Assembly: GCA_016793325.1 (NCBI GenBank)
Contig: JAEUKI010000052.1
Span: 682,001 to 746,000 of the forward strand
Source: Myxococcales bacterium
GTDB taxonomy: Bacteria > Myxococcota_A > Polyangia > Polyangiales > Ga0077539
Direction of reading: 5' to 3'
Length of the DNA: 64,000 bases
A program made the translations under genes and the position numbers. The notes beneath the pieces were generated by a model. The model was not told where the DNA came from. It did no database searches and saw nothing but the letters and a program-made list of their open reading frames with translations. Below are positions 16,537 to 25,423 of this stretch, piece after piece (position 1 is the first letter of the stretch; each line of letters begins with the position of its first letter).

Positions 16537-17736
16537 TCACTCGTAGCGCAGCGCTTCGACGGGATCGAGCTCCGCCGCGCGCCTCGCGGGAACGACGCCC
16601 GAAAGAACGCCCACGACGAACGAGCTCCCGAACGCCACCGCGGCGATCCACGGCGAGAGCGCGACGGGCACCGACGGCGCGAAGCGCTTGAGCGCGAGCA
16701 CGATGGACGCCCCGAGCGCGAGCCCGATGCCGCCACCGGTGCTCGAGATCACGACGCTCTCGAGCAGAAACTGCCAGAGGATGTCGCTCTTGGTCGCTCC
16801 GACGGCGCGGCGAACGCCGATCTCGCGGGTTCGTTCGCGCACCGAGACGAGCATGATGTTCATGATGCCGATCCCTCCGACGACGAGCGAGATCGACGCG
16901 ATCGCGAGGAGCATGAGCGTCATCGCGCCGGTGAGCGCGCCGAAGGTCTTGAGCAGGTCGTCCTGGCTCTGAATCGTGAACGTCCGCTCGCCGTTGCGTC
17001 GCCGCGCCAGGATCTGCTCGACCTCTTCGGACGCCGCGGGCGCGTCCTCCTTCGATCTGGCGGCGGTCAGGATCTGCGTGAGGTGATCTTGATTGAAGAG
17101 GTCCATCGCGGCGGTGACCGGGATGAACACGAGGTCGTTGAGGTCGAAGCCGAGGGAGGTCCCGCGCTCTTCCATGAGCCCCACGACGCGAAAGCGACCG
17201 TCGGCGAGGCGAACGGTCTGTCCGAGGGGATTTTCGTCGCCGAAGAGCTCCTTCACGATCGTGCGACCGAGCACACACACGCGCCGTCGCGAGTCGACGT
17301 CTTCTTCGCGAACGAAGCTCCCGCGATCGACGTGCATGTTGCGGAGGTCGCTGAACGCAGGGCCGACGCCGAGGATCATGGTGTCGCGCGTTCGTCCCTT
17401 GAAGCGCACCGCGCCGCCGCCCATGACCATCGGGGAGATTCCGCGGAGCAGCGAGCCCTGTCGCTCGAGCGCTTGGATGTCCTCCATGACCAGCGGACGC
17501 GCGATGTTTCCCGCGGGCGGGCCGAAGCCGCGCGTCTCGCGCCGACCGGGAACGATCGTCATGAGGTTCGTCCCGAGCCCCGAGATTTGCTCGTCGAGGT
17601 AGATGCGCGCGCCGTCGCCTACGCCCACGAGCAGCGTGACGGCGAGCACGCCGATCACCACGCCGAGCATCGTGAGCGCCGCGCGGATCTTGTTCGCTTT
17701 GAGCGCCAAAAACGCTGACAAAACATGCTCGAACAC
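16537..17736 (-). CDS. MacB-type ABC transporter permease
   Basis: 399 residues with the classical layout: one N-terminal membrane helix (residues 20-42), a large periplasmic MacB core (about 45-270), then three FtsX-type helices (about 275-390). Signatures: ALTMLGVVIGV at the first helix, IGIMNIMLVSVRERTREIGVRRAVGA, and the closing PARRAAELDPVEALRYE. Family members couple cytoplasmic ATP hydrolysis to mechanical pumping of substrates from the periplasm across the outer membrane. GTG start with TAGGAG upstream, 10 bases after the ATPase gene. The ATPase is a separate polypeptide here. Substrate unknown. Confidence 0.93.
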   Translation of the reverse strand: MFEHVLSAFLALKANKIRAALTMLGVVIGVLAVTLLVGVGDGARIYLDEQISGLGTNLMTIVPGRRETRGFGPPAGNIARPLVMEDIQALERQGSLLRGISPMVMGGGAVRFKGRTRDTMILGVGPAFSDLRNMHVDRGSFVREEDVDSRRRVCVLGRTIVKELFGDENPLGQTVRLADGRFRVVGLMEERGTSLGFDLNDLVFIPVTAAMDLFNQDHLTQILTAARSKEDAPAASEEVEQILARRRNGERTFTIQSQDDLLKTFGALTGAMTLMLLAIASISLVVGGIGIMNIMLVSVRERTREIGVRRAVGATKSDILWQFLLESVVISSTGGGIGLALGASIVLALKRFAPSVPVALSPWIAAVAFGSSFVVGVLSGVVPARRAAELDPVEALRYE

Positions 17737-17746
17737 AGCCCGACTC

Positions 17747-18475
17747 CTACTTCCCCTCTTGCGGTGGGCCGTCGTAGACCATCTGTCCGTCGACGAGCTT
17801 GATGTTCCTTCGCGCGCGTTTGGCGAGGTTCGGGTCGTGCGTCACGATCACCACGGTCACGCCCATGTCGTGGTTGAGCTCTTCGAAGAGCCGCGTGATC
17901 TCCGCGCCCACGCGCGAGTCGAGGTTGCCCGTCGGCTCGTCGCAGAGCAGGAGCTCCGGCTTCGTCACGATCGCGCGCGCGATCGCCACCCGCTGCCGCT
18001 CTCCGCCCGACAAACGATCGGGCGTGTGGTCGAGCCGATGCCCGAGCCCCACGCGCTCGAGCGCCTGCGCTGCGCGCCTCCGCCGCTCGCCGATCCCGAC
18101 GCCCGCGTACCGCAGCGGCAGCGCGACGTTGTCCACCGTCGTCGTGCGCGGAATCAAGTTGAACGCCTGAAACACGAAGCCGATGTACTTGTTTCGCAGC
18201 GCCGCGAGCTCTTCGTCGCCGAGCTCGGAGACCTCGTACCCAGCGAGCTCGTAGGTCCCCTCCGACGGCGTATCGAGGCAGCCGAGCAAGTACATCATCG
18301 TGCTCTTGCCCGAGCCCGACGGACCGATGATGCAGACGTACTCGCCTTTCGTAATCGTGAACGACACGCCGCGAAGGGCGCGTACTTCTTCGTCGCCCAT
18401 CATGAAGCGACGATGGATCCCGTCGAGCACCATGAGGGGCTCTCCGATCGCCAGCGCGTCGGTGGCGTCGCTCAT
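17747..18475 (-). CDS. ABC transporter ATP-binding protein (MacB/LolD type)
   Basis: 242 residues. Walker A GPSGSGKST at about 48-56, Q-loop in FVFQAFNL, signature LSGGERQRVAIARA, Walker B LLLCDEPTG and H-loop TVVIVTHD are all intact, so it should hydrolyse ATP. The MYLLGCLDTPSEG and NLDSRVGAEI segments are typical of the MacB/LolD subfamily. Its ATG overlaps the TGA of the adaptor gene (ATGA at 18472-18475), and the permease follows after 10 bases. It powers the tripartite pump with those two proteins. Confidence 0.95.
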   Translation of the reverse strand: MSDATDALAIGEPLMVLDGIHRRFMMGDEEVRALRGVSFTITKGEYVCIIGPSGSGKSTMMYLLGCLDTPSEGTYELAGYEVSELGDEELAALRNKYIGFVFQAFNLIPRTTTVDNVALPLRYAGVGIGERRRRAAQALERVGLGHRLDHTPDRLSGGERQRVAIARAIVTKPELLLCDEPTGNLDSRVGAEITRLFEELNHDMGVTVVIVTHDPNLAKRARRNIKLVDGQMVYDGPPQEGK

Positions 18476-19653
18476 CGCTGAACGCTCCGCGTGGGCGCCG
18501 TCTCGGCAGCGCGCGCACGAACGATCGAACCGTCGGCGAGCTCGTTGTTCGACAAGGTCGTGATGACACGATCGCCTGCGCGGAGGCCCGACGTGACTTC
18601 GATCGCCTCCCAGGTGCTCACGCCGATCCCGATCGCGCGACGACGCGCGGTGTTCTGCGCGTCGACGACGTACACCGAGCGATCGATCCCGCGTCCCATC
18701 ACCGCGTTCGGTGGAACCCACAACACGCTCTCGCGCGTCGCCACGATCACGTCGACCTCGGCGCTCATGCCGACGCGCAGTCGCTCGTCCGGTTGGAGAT
18801 CGAAGCGACACGAAATCGAGCGATTTCCCCGGAGATCGCGCGTCACGCTCGGGGCGATCTCCGACAGCGTCCCCGCGAAGCGCTGCCCTTGAAACGCGTC
18901 GAGCACGACTTCGGCGCGAAGCCCCACGCGCACGCGCCCGAGGTCCGCCTCGTCGAGGTCCGCGTCGACGTGGAGCCTCGATGGATCGGCCAGCGTGAAC
19001 AGCGGCGCGCCCGGCGCGGTCACCTCGCCCTGCTCGATCGTTCGCGTGAGGACGATCCCCGCGAACGGCGCTCGAAGCACGCCGCGTCGAAGCGCGGTCT
19101 CAGCGACGCGAACGTTGGCGAGCGCTTGCGATGCGCCGACTTCGGCGACGCCCGCCGCGCGCTCTGCGACGCCGGCGCTGCCCTCGAGGTTCTCGGCCTC
19201 CGCTGCGGTTCCGACGCCGCGATCACGAAGGTCTACCGCGCGCAGCGCGTTGCGACGCGCGACCGCAGCGCTCGCCCTCGCTTGTTCGATCTGCGCGCGC
19301 GAGAGCGACACCGCGGCGCGCGCCGCGCTCACCCGATCGCGCAAGTCGCGGACGTCGTACTCGAGGAGCACCTCGCCCTCGGCGACACGATCGCCTCGGC
19401 GCTTGTGCACGCGAAGCACGGTTCCGGCGATCTCCGCGCGCAACGTCGCTTCACGCTCTGCAGCGACGCGCCCCGCGGCCACGGTCGAGACGAGGTCCCG
19501 CACCGAGCCGGTCTCCACGCGATGAACGCTGACGTCGATCGCCTTCACGGGGCGTCGCTTCATCGCGCGCACCCCGAGTCCGCCTGCGACGCCGAGGATT
19601 ACGAGCCAAACGAGCCAACCCCAGCGGCGCTTGCGCAGCGGTTTCTTTGCCAC
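18472..19653 (-). CDS. MacA/HlyD-type periplasmic adaptor protein
   Basis: 393 residues. An N-terminal membrane anchor (residues 12-28) is followed by the biotinyl-lipoyl half motif (ATLRAEIAGTVLRVHKRRGDRVAEGEVL), an Ala/Arg-rich alpha-helical hairpin (about 105-190), the second lipoyl half (LRAPFAGIVLTRTIEQGEVTAPG), and beta-barrel and membrane-proximal domains. It bridges the inner-membrane MacB-like pump to an outer-membrane channel. No TolC-like gene is in the window, so the channel is encoded elsewhere. GTG start at 19653 without a clear ribosome site. First gene of the operon. Confidence 0.93.
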   Translation of the reverse strand: MAKKPLRKRRWGWLVWLVILGVAGGLGVRAMKRRPVKAIDVSVHRVETGSVRDLVSTVAAGRVAAEREATLRAEIAGTVLRVHKRRGDRVAEGEVLLEYDVRDLRDRVSAARAAVSLSRAQIEQARASAAVARRNALRAVDLRDRGVGTAAEAENLEGSAGVAERAAGVAEVGASQALANVRVAETALRRGVLRAPFAGIVLTRTIEQGEVTAPGAPLFTLADPSRLHVDADLDEADLGRVRVGLRAEVVLDAFQGQRFAGTLSEIAPSVTRDLRGNRSISCRFDLQPDERLRVGMSAEVDVIVATRESVLWVPPNAVMGRGIDRSVYVVDAQNTARRRAIGIGVSTWEAIEVTSGLRAGDRVITTLSNNELADGSIVRARAAETAPTRSVQR

Positions 19654-19742
19654 AACGCGGGAGGTTTGGCGCGTACGCCCGCGATTGCAAGGCCCCGATC
19701 ACGCACTTCGACACGTCCTTCACGGACGCGCAACGTTCGCGC

Positions 19743-20396
19743 CTATCCGTCGAAATCCGCGTCTTCGACGGGACGATGCACGCCGAAGAGCTTGTCGATC
19801 CGGTCCATCCCCGCGCCTTCGCGAACGAGCCTCGGCTCTTCTTCGCACAAGTCCAAGATGGTGGACGCGAGCGCTTCGCCGACGCCGCCGTCGAGGACGA
19901 GCTCGACGCCGCCGTACAAATCCCGGATGTCGGTCGGGTCTGTGAGCACGTCGCCCTCGGACGGGTGCGTGGCGGTCGTCGTCATGATGGGCCGGCCGAG
20001 CTCTTGCGCGAGGGCGCGCGGGATCGGGTGATCCGGCACACGAATTCCAATGGTCTTGCGCTTCATCATCACGAGCCGCGGCACTTCGCGGGTCGCCTGC
20101 AGGATGAACGTGTAGGGCCCCGGCACGAGGTGCTTGATGAACCGGTAGTGAAAATCCTGCACCACCGCGTACCGCGCGACCTCCCCCAAATCGGGAACGA
20201 CGAACGCGAGCGGCTGCTCCCTCGGCATGCGCTTGATCGCGTACAGCGTGTCGATCGCGGACTTGCTCCCGAGGTCCACGCCGAGCGCGTACACCGTGTC
20301 CGTCGGGTACGCGATCACGCCGCCCTCGCGGAGCACATGCGCTGCGCGTGCAATCTTTCGAGGCTCGGGGTGCTGCGAATTGATCTCGACGAGCAT
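19743..20396 (-). CDS. YciO/Sua5/YrdC family protein (threonylcarbamoyl-AMP synthase-like)
   Basis: 217 residues, single YrdC domain with no Sua5 C-terminal domain. Motifs: YPTDTVYALG at about 31-40, then a KRMPREQPL segment, VPGPYTFIL and KTIGIRVPDHP, the RNA/ATP-binding face of the family. TsaC/Sua5 enzymes make threonylcarbamoyl-AMP for the t6A37 modification of tRNAs, whereas YciO paralogues have weaker or different activity; sequence order and the MTTTATHPSEGD segment favour the YciO side. ATG at 20396. It is 47 bases from the OmpA gene on the same strand, possibly read through from it. Confidence 0.88.
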   Translation of the reverse strand: MLVEINSQHPEPRKIARAAHVLREGGVIAYPTDTVYALGVDLGSKSAIDTLYAIKRMPREQPLAFVVPDLGEVARYAVVQDFHYRFIKHLVPGPYTFILQATREVPRLVMMKRKTIGIRVPDHPIPRALAQELGRPIMTTTATHPSEGDVLTDPTDIRDLYGGVELVLDGGVGEALASTILDLCEEEPRLVREGAGMDRIDKLFGVHRPVEDADFDG

Positions 20397-20444
20397 GCGC
20401 CGCCGAGTGGTACCCCCCGCTCGCGCCCCCGCGCTAGAAAAACC

Positions 20445-22382
20445 CTACGGCGCGCGTCGCCGACGACGTCGCGGGCGATCCTGCGGCGGGTTGTTCGGCG
20501 CAGGCGTCGTGGTCTGCTGCGGCGCTGGATCGCCCGCGCCTTGCGAGACGATCACGAACTCGACGCGCCGATTGAGCGCTTGTCCGTCGGGGGTGTCGTC
20601 GGGACCCGCGAGCCGCTGCGATCCAAACCCTCTGAAATCGAGCCTGTTTCGCTCGACACCGCGCTGCACGAGGTACTCGACCACCGCGCGCGCACGGCGG
20701 AACGACAGATCGAGGTTGTACTGCGCGACGCCCGCCGAGTCCGTGTGCCCTTCGATCCGGAGCATCGTGATGTCCGGGTTTCGACGCAGCGTCGCTCCCA
20801 CCTCGTTCAAGATGTCGAACGAGACGTTGCGGATCACGTCGCTGTCGTACTCGAAGTAGATGCGCTGCGAGAGCAGCAGGCGCGACTCGGTGCGCGTCAC
20901 GACGACGGGCGCAGGACCGGGCTCGGGGCAGCCGTCTTCGTCTTCGAAGCGATCGAGGTCTTCGGGATCGTTGTCGCACTGATCCGCGGTGTCGGGGATC
21001 CCGTCGCGGTCGTTGTCAGGATCGGGGCAACCGTCGTCGTCCGCGGTTCCGTCGTAGTCTTCGGGCTCGACAGGGCAACGGTCGTCGTCGTCGAGCTTTC
21101 CGTCGGCGTCGTTGTCGGGGTCGGGGCATCCGTCGTCGTCGATGACCCCATCGCGGTCTTCAGCGTCGTTTGGGCAGCGATCGTCGTTGTCGAGCACGCC
21201 ATCGGCGTCGTTGTCCGGGTCCTCGCAGTAGTCGCTGTCCTCGAAGCCGTCGTAGTCCTCGGGTCCGTTCGAGCACGTCCGCCCCGTGACGCTGTAGCGC
21301 GCGCCCATGAACGCGCCGATCGTCGGAGATCCGTAGCCACCGCTCAGGCCGCGGCGGATTCCAACGTCGAGCGAGAGCGCCTGCGTCGGGTGAATGTCCG
21401 CGCCCACGAGCGCCTCGACCGGCCAGCTCGTCGCGTTGATGCTCGTCTCGGTCCCACGCTCGGTCTGCGTCGTGCCCATCGCGTTGAGCACGCCGATGCG
21501 ACCGTTGATCTCTCCGCCGACGTTGACCAGCCGATGCACCGCGACGCGCGCGCCGAGGCCCCACTGAAACTCGTCGTCGATGACGAAGGGCTTGCCGCCC
21601 GCTGGGAGCCCATTTCGCTCGCGAAATCGATAGCCGAGGTTCGCCGCGAGCACCGCTGGCCCGACCTGCCGCGACACCAAGAGCTGCGGCATGATCGTCC
21701 ACGCGATCGAGCTCGAAAACGCCTGGCCTCGCGTCACGGGGTTGCCGCCGCACGCCGCGCTCGCGTTTCCGCTCATCGCCTCGGAGCACGCGTCCGACGC
21801 GCCGATCGAGCCGATCGGCGCGGTGATCGCCACGCGCGCCGCGAGCTCCAAGGGGTTGCGCAAGAACGGGAGCTTCACGTGGAGCCGCAGGTCGCCCGCG
21901 CGAAACGACCCGGCGAGCTGCGCGGTGGTGCCTGGCGCGATTCCCTCGATCCCGCCGTCGCCGCCGACGAGCGCGCGCGCGTGGTTCGTGTACGCCACGG
22001 GCATCGCGAGGCCGAGCTCGAGAAACTGAAACAACCCCAGCGAGCCCTGAATTTCCGCGCGAAAATCATGTTCGACCAACGAGGTCGTCACGTTGTCCAC
22101 GCGCGCCACGAGCGGCTGGTACGCGTAGATCGTGAACAAGCTCGCGGTGAACGTCAGGTGCGTCGGAACGCGCGCCAGCTCCAGCGAGAACACGGACTGC
22201 GGCGACGTCGATGGCTCGAACAAGTTCACGTCGAACGCCGTCTGCTGTCCCGCGTGGCGATAGTAGAAATACTCCTCTCGCTGCGGCGCTGTTTGGGCAG
22301 ACGAAGTGCGCTCGTGGCTCAGCGCGATCAACGAAGAGAGCAGCGCCGCGACCGCGGTCGAACGCCTCGAAAAGCGAATCAC
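20445..22382 (-). CDS. OmpA-family outer-membrane protein with thrombospondin type 3 repeats
   Basis: 645 residues. A signal peptide (cleavage near SSAQTA, about residue 30) precedes a roughly 330-residue beta-barrel-like region with alternating hydrophobic strands. Residues about 380-490 are TSP3 calcium repeats (DPDNDADGVLDNDDRCP and four or so variants). The last 130 residues are a peptidoglycan-binding OmpA domain (IYFEYDSDVI, IEGHTDSAG, NLDLSFRRARAV, RRVEFVI), then a Pro/Arg-rich tail. It should tie the outer membrane to the cell wall. GTG start at 22382. Divergent from the DUF72 gene. Confidence 0.94.
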   Translation of the reverse strand: MIRFSRRSTAVAALLSSLIALSHERTSSAQTAPQREEYFYYRHAGQQTAFDVNLFEPSTSPQSVFSLELARVPTHLTFTASLFTIYAYQPLVARVDNVTTSLVEHDFRAEIQGSLGLFQFLELGLAMPVAYTNHARALVGGDGGIEGIAPGTTAQLAGSFRAGDLRLHVKLPFLRNPLELAARVAITAPIGSIGASDACSEAMSGNASAACGGNPVTRGQAFSSSIAWTIMPQLLVSRQVGPAVLAANLGYRFRERNGLPAGGKPFVIDDEFQWGLGARVAVHRLVNVGGEINGRIGVLNAMGTTQTERGTETSINATSWPVEALVGADIHPTQALSLDVGIRRGLSGGYGSPTIGAFMGARYSVTGRTCSNGPEDYDGFEDSDYCEDPDNDADGVLDNDDRCPNDAEDRDGVIDDDGCPDPDNDADGKLDDDDRCPVEPEDYDGTADDDGCPDPDNDRDGIPDTADQCDNDPEDLDRFEDEDGCPEPGPAPVVVTRTESRLLLSQRIYFEYDSDVIRNVSFDILNEVGATLRRNPDITMLRIEGHTDSAGVAQYNLDLSFRRARAVVEYLVQRGVERNRLDFRGFGSQRLAGPDDTPDGQALNRRVEFVIVSQGAGDPAPQQTTTPAPNNPPQDRPRRRRRRAP

Positions 22383-22502
22383 GCAGCCACTGTACCCGAG
22401 GTCGCGCGGTTTCTGCGAATCTCAGCGGGTGTCAGCGACTCTCGGCGCGCAACGCCGCGCGATCTGAGGTACATTTCACGGATCGCGCTCAGGGAGCGAT
22501 GA

Positions 22503-23156
22503 ATGCTCGTCATTGGTTGTTCAGGGTTTTCGGTACCCGCCACAAAATATTTGCGCGAGTTCACGATGGTCGAGGTGTCCGAGACAGCGCTCGGCGTCCC
22601 TGGCCCCGCGTGGGTTCGTAGGCTCCGTCGCGAAGCCCCGGAGGGCTTTGTGTTTACGGCGCTCGCGCCAAAAGAGCTCACGGCCGCGGCGTTCGAGCCG
22701 ACGGCGCAGTCCGAATCGACGTGGGCGTCGTTCGTTCCGATCGTGCGCGAGCTCGGCGCGGTCGCGATCGTGGTGACCTCTCCGCCCGAGGTGGCCTCGT
22801 CGAAGAAGTCGCGCGCTTCTGCTCGGACGATGCTCGAGCGAATCGTCGCTGACGCGCCGACCACCATCGTGTGGGAGGCTCCGCCAGAGTGGTCGCTCAA
22901 GGACAGCGAGGCGGTCGCGAAGGACCTCGCGGTGGTCGTCTCACGAGACCCTCACAAGCACCCGCCCGTACAGCGCGGCGCGCTCGCGTACTACCGGATG
23001 CCGGGCCCCGCAGGGCACAAGTCGCGCTACGAAGACCCTGCCCTCGAGACGGCGGCGCAGTGCCTCCGCGAGACGCACGCTGAGAGCGTGTTGTGCGTGC
23101 TCTCGAACGTCGACATGTACTCGGACGCCAAGCGTCTTCGCGCGCTCGTCGAGTAG
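22503..23156 (+). CDS. DUF72 family protein
   Basis: 217 residues, at the short end for DUF72 (a TIM-barrel-like fold, usually 230-290). The typical opening MLVIGCSGFSVPATKYL and the middle FVFTALAPKELT segment are present; the C-terminal strand VLCVLSNVDMYSDAKRL is the conserved NN/D closing element in shortened form. Function of the family is not established. GGGAG lies upstream of the ATG. Divergent from the OmpA gene with 120 bases between starts, so both promoters lie there. Confidence 0.85.
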   Translation: MLVIGCSGFSVPATKYLREFTMVEVSETALGVPGPAWVRRLRREAPEGFVFTALAPKELTAAAFEPTAQSESTWASFVPIVRELGAVAIVVTSPPEVASSKKSRASARTMLERIVADAPTTIVWEAPPEWSLKDSEAVAKDLAVVVSRDPHKHPPVQRGALAYYRMPGPAGHKSRYEDPALETAAQCLRETHAESVLCVLSNVDMYSDAKRLRALVE

Positions 23157-23178
23157 AGGCTCGGTCCGGACGCCCCGA

Positions 23179-24135
23179 TCAGCGCGCGAAGCGTTCGCGG
23201 AGCGCGGTCAACGCGCGCGTGAAATCCTCGGGCGGCGGGCGTTCGAAACGAACGACCTCACCGCGCTCGGGGTGCACGAACCCGAGCACCCGCGCGTGGA
23301 GCGCTTGCCTCCCGAGCGCCTCCGCGATGGCGCGGAGCGCTGGGTCCTTCGGAGGCTTTCCGTACTGCGCATCACCGAGCAACGCGTGACCCGCGTCCGA
23401 CAGGTGGACGCGGATCTGGTGCGTGCGACCCGTCTCGAGGCGACACTCGACCCGCGTCGCTCGAGCGCCAAACGACTCGAGCGGCGCGACGTGCGTGCAC
23501 GCGCGCTTTCCCTCGCGAACGCGCGACGAGAAGCGCTTTCGATCGGTCGGGTGGCGGTTGTAGAGCGTGTCGTACGTGACCTTCGACGCGATCGCTCCGA
23601 CCGCGATCGCCTCGTACACGCGCTCGATTGTGTGTGCGCGAAATTGCTCCTTGAGGTGCTCCCTCGCGCGCGCGGTCTTCGCGATCACCATGACCCCAGA
23701 GGTGTCGCGGTCCAATCGATGAACGATCCCCGGCCGCTCCGGGGCCTCGTCGTCATCGTCCACGGCGTTGTGAAAGAGGACGGCGTTGACGAGGGTCCCG
23801 CTCGCGTGCCCCTTGGCCGGGTGCACGACGAGCCCCGCCGGCTTGTGCACGACGAGCACCGATTCGTCCTCGAACACGACGTCGATCGGGATGTCCTCGG
23901 GGATCGCGTCGGATCGCTCGGGCTCCGGAAGCTCCAGCGTCACCTCGTCGCCGAGCTTGAGTCGGTACGACGGTTTGACGGGCTTTCCGCCAATCCAAAG
24001 TCGCCCCGCTTCTGCGGCGCGGAGGACGTCGCCCCTCGTCGCGCCCTCGCCCGCGAGCCGCGCGGCGGCGCACTTGTCCGCTCGTTCTCCGACGTCGCCA
24101 GGCTCGGCGACGAACGAGCGGCGCCGATCGCTCAC
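23179..24135 (-). CDS. rluD: Ribosomal large subunit pseudouridine synthase, RluD family
   Basis: 318 residues. An N-terminal S4 RNA-binding domain (RADKCAAARLAG...VNGKPV-like) is followed by the RluA-family catalytic domain with HRLDRDTSG, which contains the catalytic Asp, and the ETGRTHQIRVHL motif. RluD makes pseudouridines 1911, 1915 and 1917 of 23S helix 69; distinguishing RluD from RluC on sequence alone is not absolute. The GTG at 24135 overlaps the TGA of the preceding small gene (GTGA), with AAAGG at the right distance; a second GTG is three bases upstream. Confidence 0.92.
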   Translation of the reverse strand: MSDRRRSFVAEPGDVGERADKCAAARLAGEGATRGDVLRAAEAGRLWIGGKPVKPSYRLKLGDEVTLELPEPERSDAIPEDIPIDVVFEDESVLVVHKPAGLVVHPAKGHASGTLVNAVLFHNAVDDDDEAPERPGIVHRLDRDTSGVMVIAKTARAREHLKEQFRAHTIERVYEAIAVGAIASKVTYDTLYNRHPTDRKRFSSRVREGKRACTHVAPLESFGARATRVECRLETGRTHQIRVHLSDAGHALLGDAQYGKPPKDPALRAIAEALGRQALHARVLGFVHPERGEVVRFERPPPEDFTRALTALRERFAR

Positions 24136-24395
24136 CACACCTTTGATTTGATGTGTCGCTTGGCGCGGATGAGGATGTCGACGATCGCTCGGCCGTAGAA
24201 GTTCTTGTTCACGAGCTCGGGCGCGACGCGGTTCTTGTAGAGCGCGCGGCCCTCTTCGATCTCCTCGGCGAGGACCTCGAAGAGGTTGTCGTCGATGATG
24301 CCTTGGACGATCTTCGCTTCGTTGTAGAGCGAGAGGTCGCTCGCGATCGCTCGAGCCAGTCGGCGCGCGGCCTCTTCGGTTTGAATGAGATTCAT
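24132..24395 (-). CDS. Small helical conserved protein of unknown function
   Basis: 87 residues, predicted all-helical, with alternating acidic and basic heptads (LIQTEEAARRLARAIA..., EVLAEEIEEGRALYKN) and a basic C-terminal tail (RAKRHIKSKVW). GGAG precedes the ATG at 24395. It is translationally coupled to rluD by a GTGA overlap, which suggests ribosome- or RNA-linked function, but I do not recognise the family. No cysteines, signal or membrane segment. Confidence 0.75.
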   Translation of the reverse strand: MNLIQTEEAARRLARAIASDLSLYNEAKIVQGIIDDNLFEVLAEEIEEGRALYKNRVAPELVNKNFYGRAIVDILIRAKRHIKSKVW

Positions 24396-24548
24396 TGCTC
24401 GGGCTCCGATGCGACGACCGTGAGGCCCGCAGTCGGGCGATCGTCGTCGGCACAATAGCAACTGCCGCGCGATTTCGCGAGAATTCTGCGAAGGTTTTCA
24501 CCGCTCGCGCGCACGAACCGATGCGGTACCGTACCGCGCATTTTCGCC

Positions 24549-25346
24549 GTGTCCGACGCGAGCCCCCTGCCCCCGATCACCGAAGGAACGCTCTTCGAAG
24601 GAGCGCTCCGCTTTGCGCAGCCCGCGTCCGGCTATCGCGCCGCCATCGACGGGCTCTTGCTCGCGTACTTCTCGCCGGTGTCTCGAAGGCTCGCCGTCGA
24701 CCTCGGCGCCGGCGCTGGAATGGTGTCGCTTGCGCTGCTCGCGCACGGCCGCGCGACCAAGCTCCTCGCGATCGAACAGGACGCCGCCACCGCGCGCATC
24801 CTCGCGAAGAACCTGGCCGACAACGCGTTCGCCTCCGCGGTCGTCGCGGTGGGCGCCGTCGATCACGTCGCGCGATCGCACCGCGGCGCCGCGGACCTCG
24901 TCGTCGCGAACCCGCCCTACTTTCGCGAGGGAGCATCGACCGGCAGCGCCAACCAACACTACGAGCAGTCGGTGCGCGCGGCGGATCCGCTCGGCCCGTT
25001 CGTGCGCGCTGCGCGCTTGCTCCTCGGGCGGCAGGGACGCGTGTGCGTCGTGTTTCCGTCGCGCGACCTCGAGGTGCTCGTCGACGCGCTCGCCGCGAAG
25101 GATTTGCACCCGCGCCGCATGGTGTTTGTTCACCCGCGCGCGGATGAACCCGCGCATCGCGTGCTCGTCGAGTGCTCCGTTGGCAGGCCGGGCGGACTCG
25201 TCGTAGAGCCTCCGTGGACGCTCCACACCGGAGCGCTGGACGAGGCAGGCCAGATCGTCGAATCTGCTCTTCTTCGGGCGGTGACTCGAGACCGCCCCTC
25301 CGGCCTCGTCGATCGATCGACGACGCTCCTCGACGAGCGCGGCTGA
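24549..25346 (+). CDS. TrmN6-like SAM-dependent methyltransferase
   Basis: 265 residues. Class I methyltransferase fold: SAM loop VDLGAGAGMVSLALLA at about 50-65 and catalytic NPPY at about 121-124, the signature of N6-adenine or glutamine N-methyltransferases. The opening F-x-x-x-L-x-F-x-Q-P-x-x-G-Y-R-x-x-x-D is that of TrmN6 (YfiC), which methylates A37 of tRNA-Val in E. coli. The GTG at 24549 is the best start. Divergent from the small gene/rluD pair. tRNA specificity is inferred from family only. Confidence 0.87.
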   Translation: MSDASPLPPITEGTLFEGALRFAQPASGYRAAIDGLLLAYFSPVSRRLAVDLGAGAGMVSLALLAHGRATKLLAIEQDAATARILAKNLADNAFASAVVAVGAVDHVARSHRGAADLVVANPPYFREGASTGSANQHYEQSVRAADPLGPFVRAARLLLGRQGRVCVVFPSRDLEVLVDALAAKDLHPRRMVFVHPRADEPAHRVLVECSVGRPGGLVVEPPWTLHTGALDEAGQIVESALLRAVTRDRPSGLVDRSTTLLDERG

Positions 25347-25423
25347 CGCTCGCAACTCGTCGGCTCCATGGCATCATCTCGCGCGGCGAGAACCCTCACG
25401 AACCGAAAGGCAGAACACTTCCT

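Noticed and set aside
24523..24537. GCGGTAC-C-GTACCGC palindrome before the TrmN-like gene
   Set aside because: Too close to the GTG start and too short to be certain; kept only as a note.
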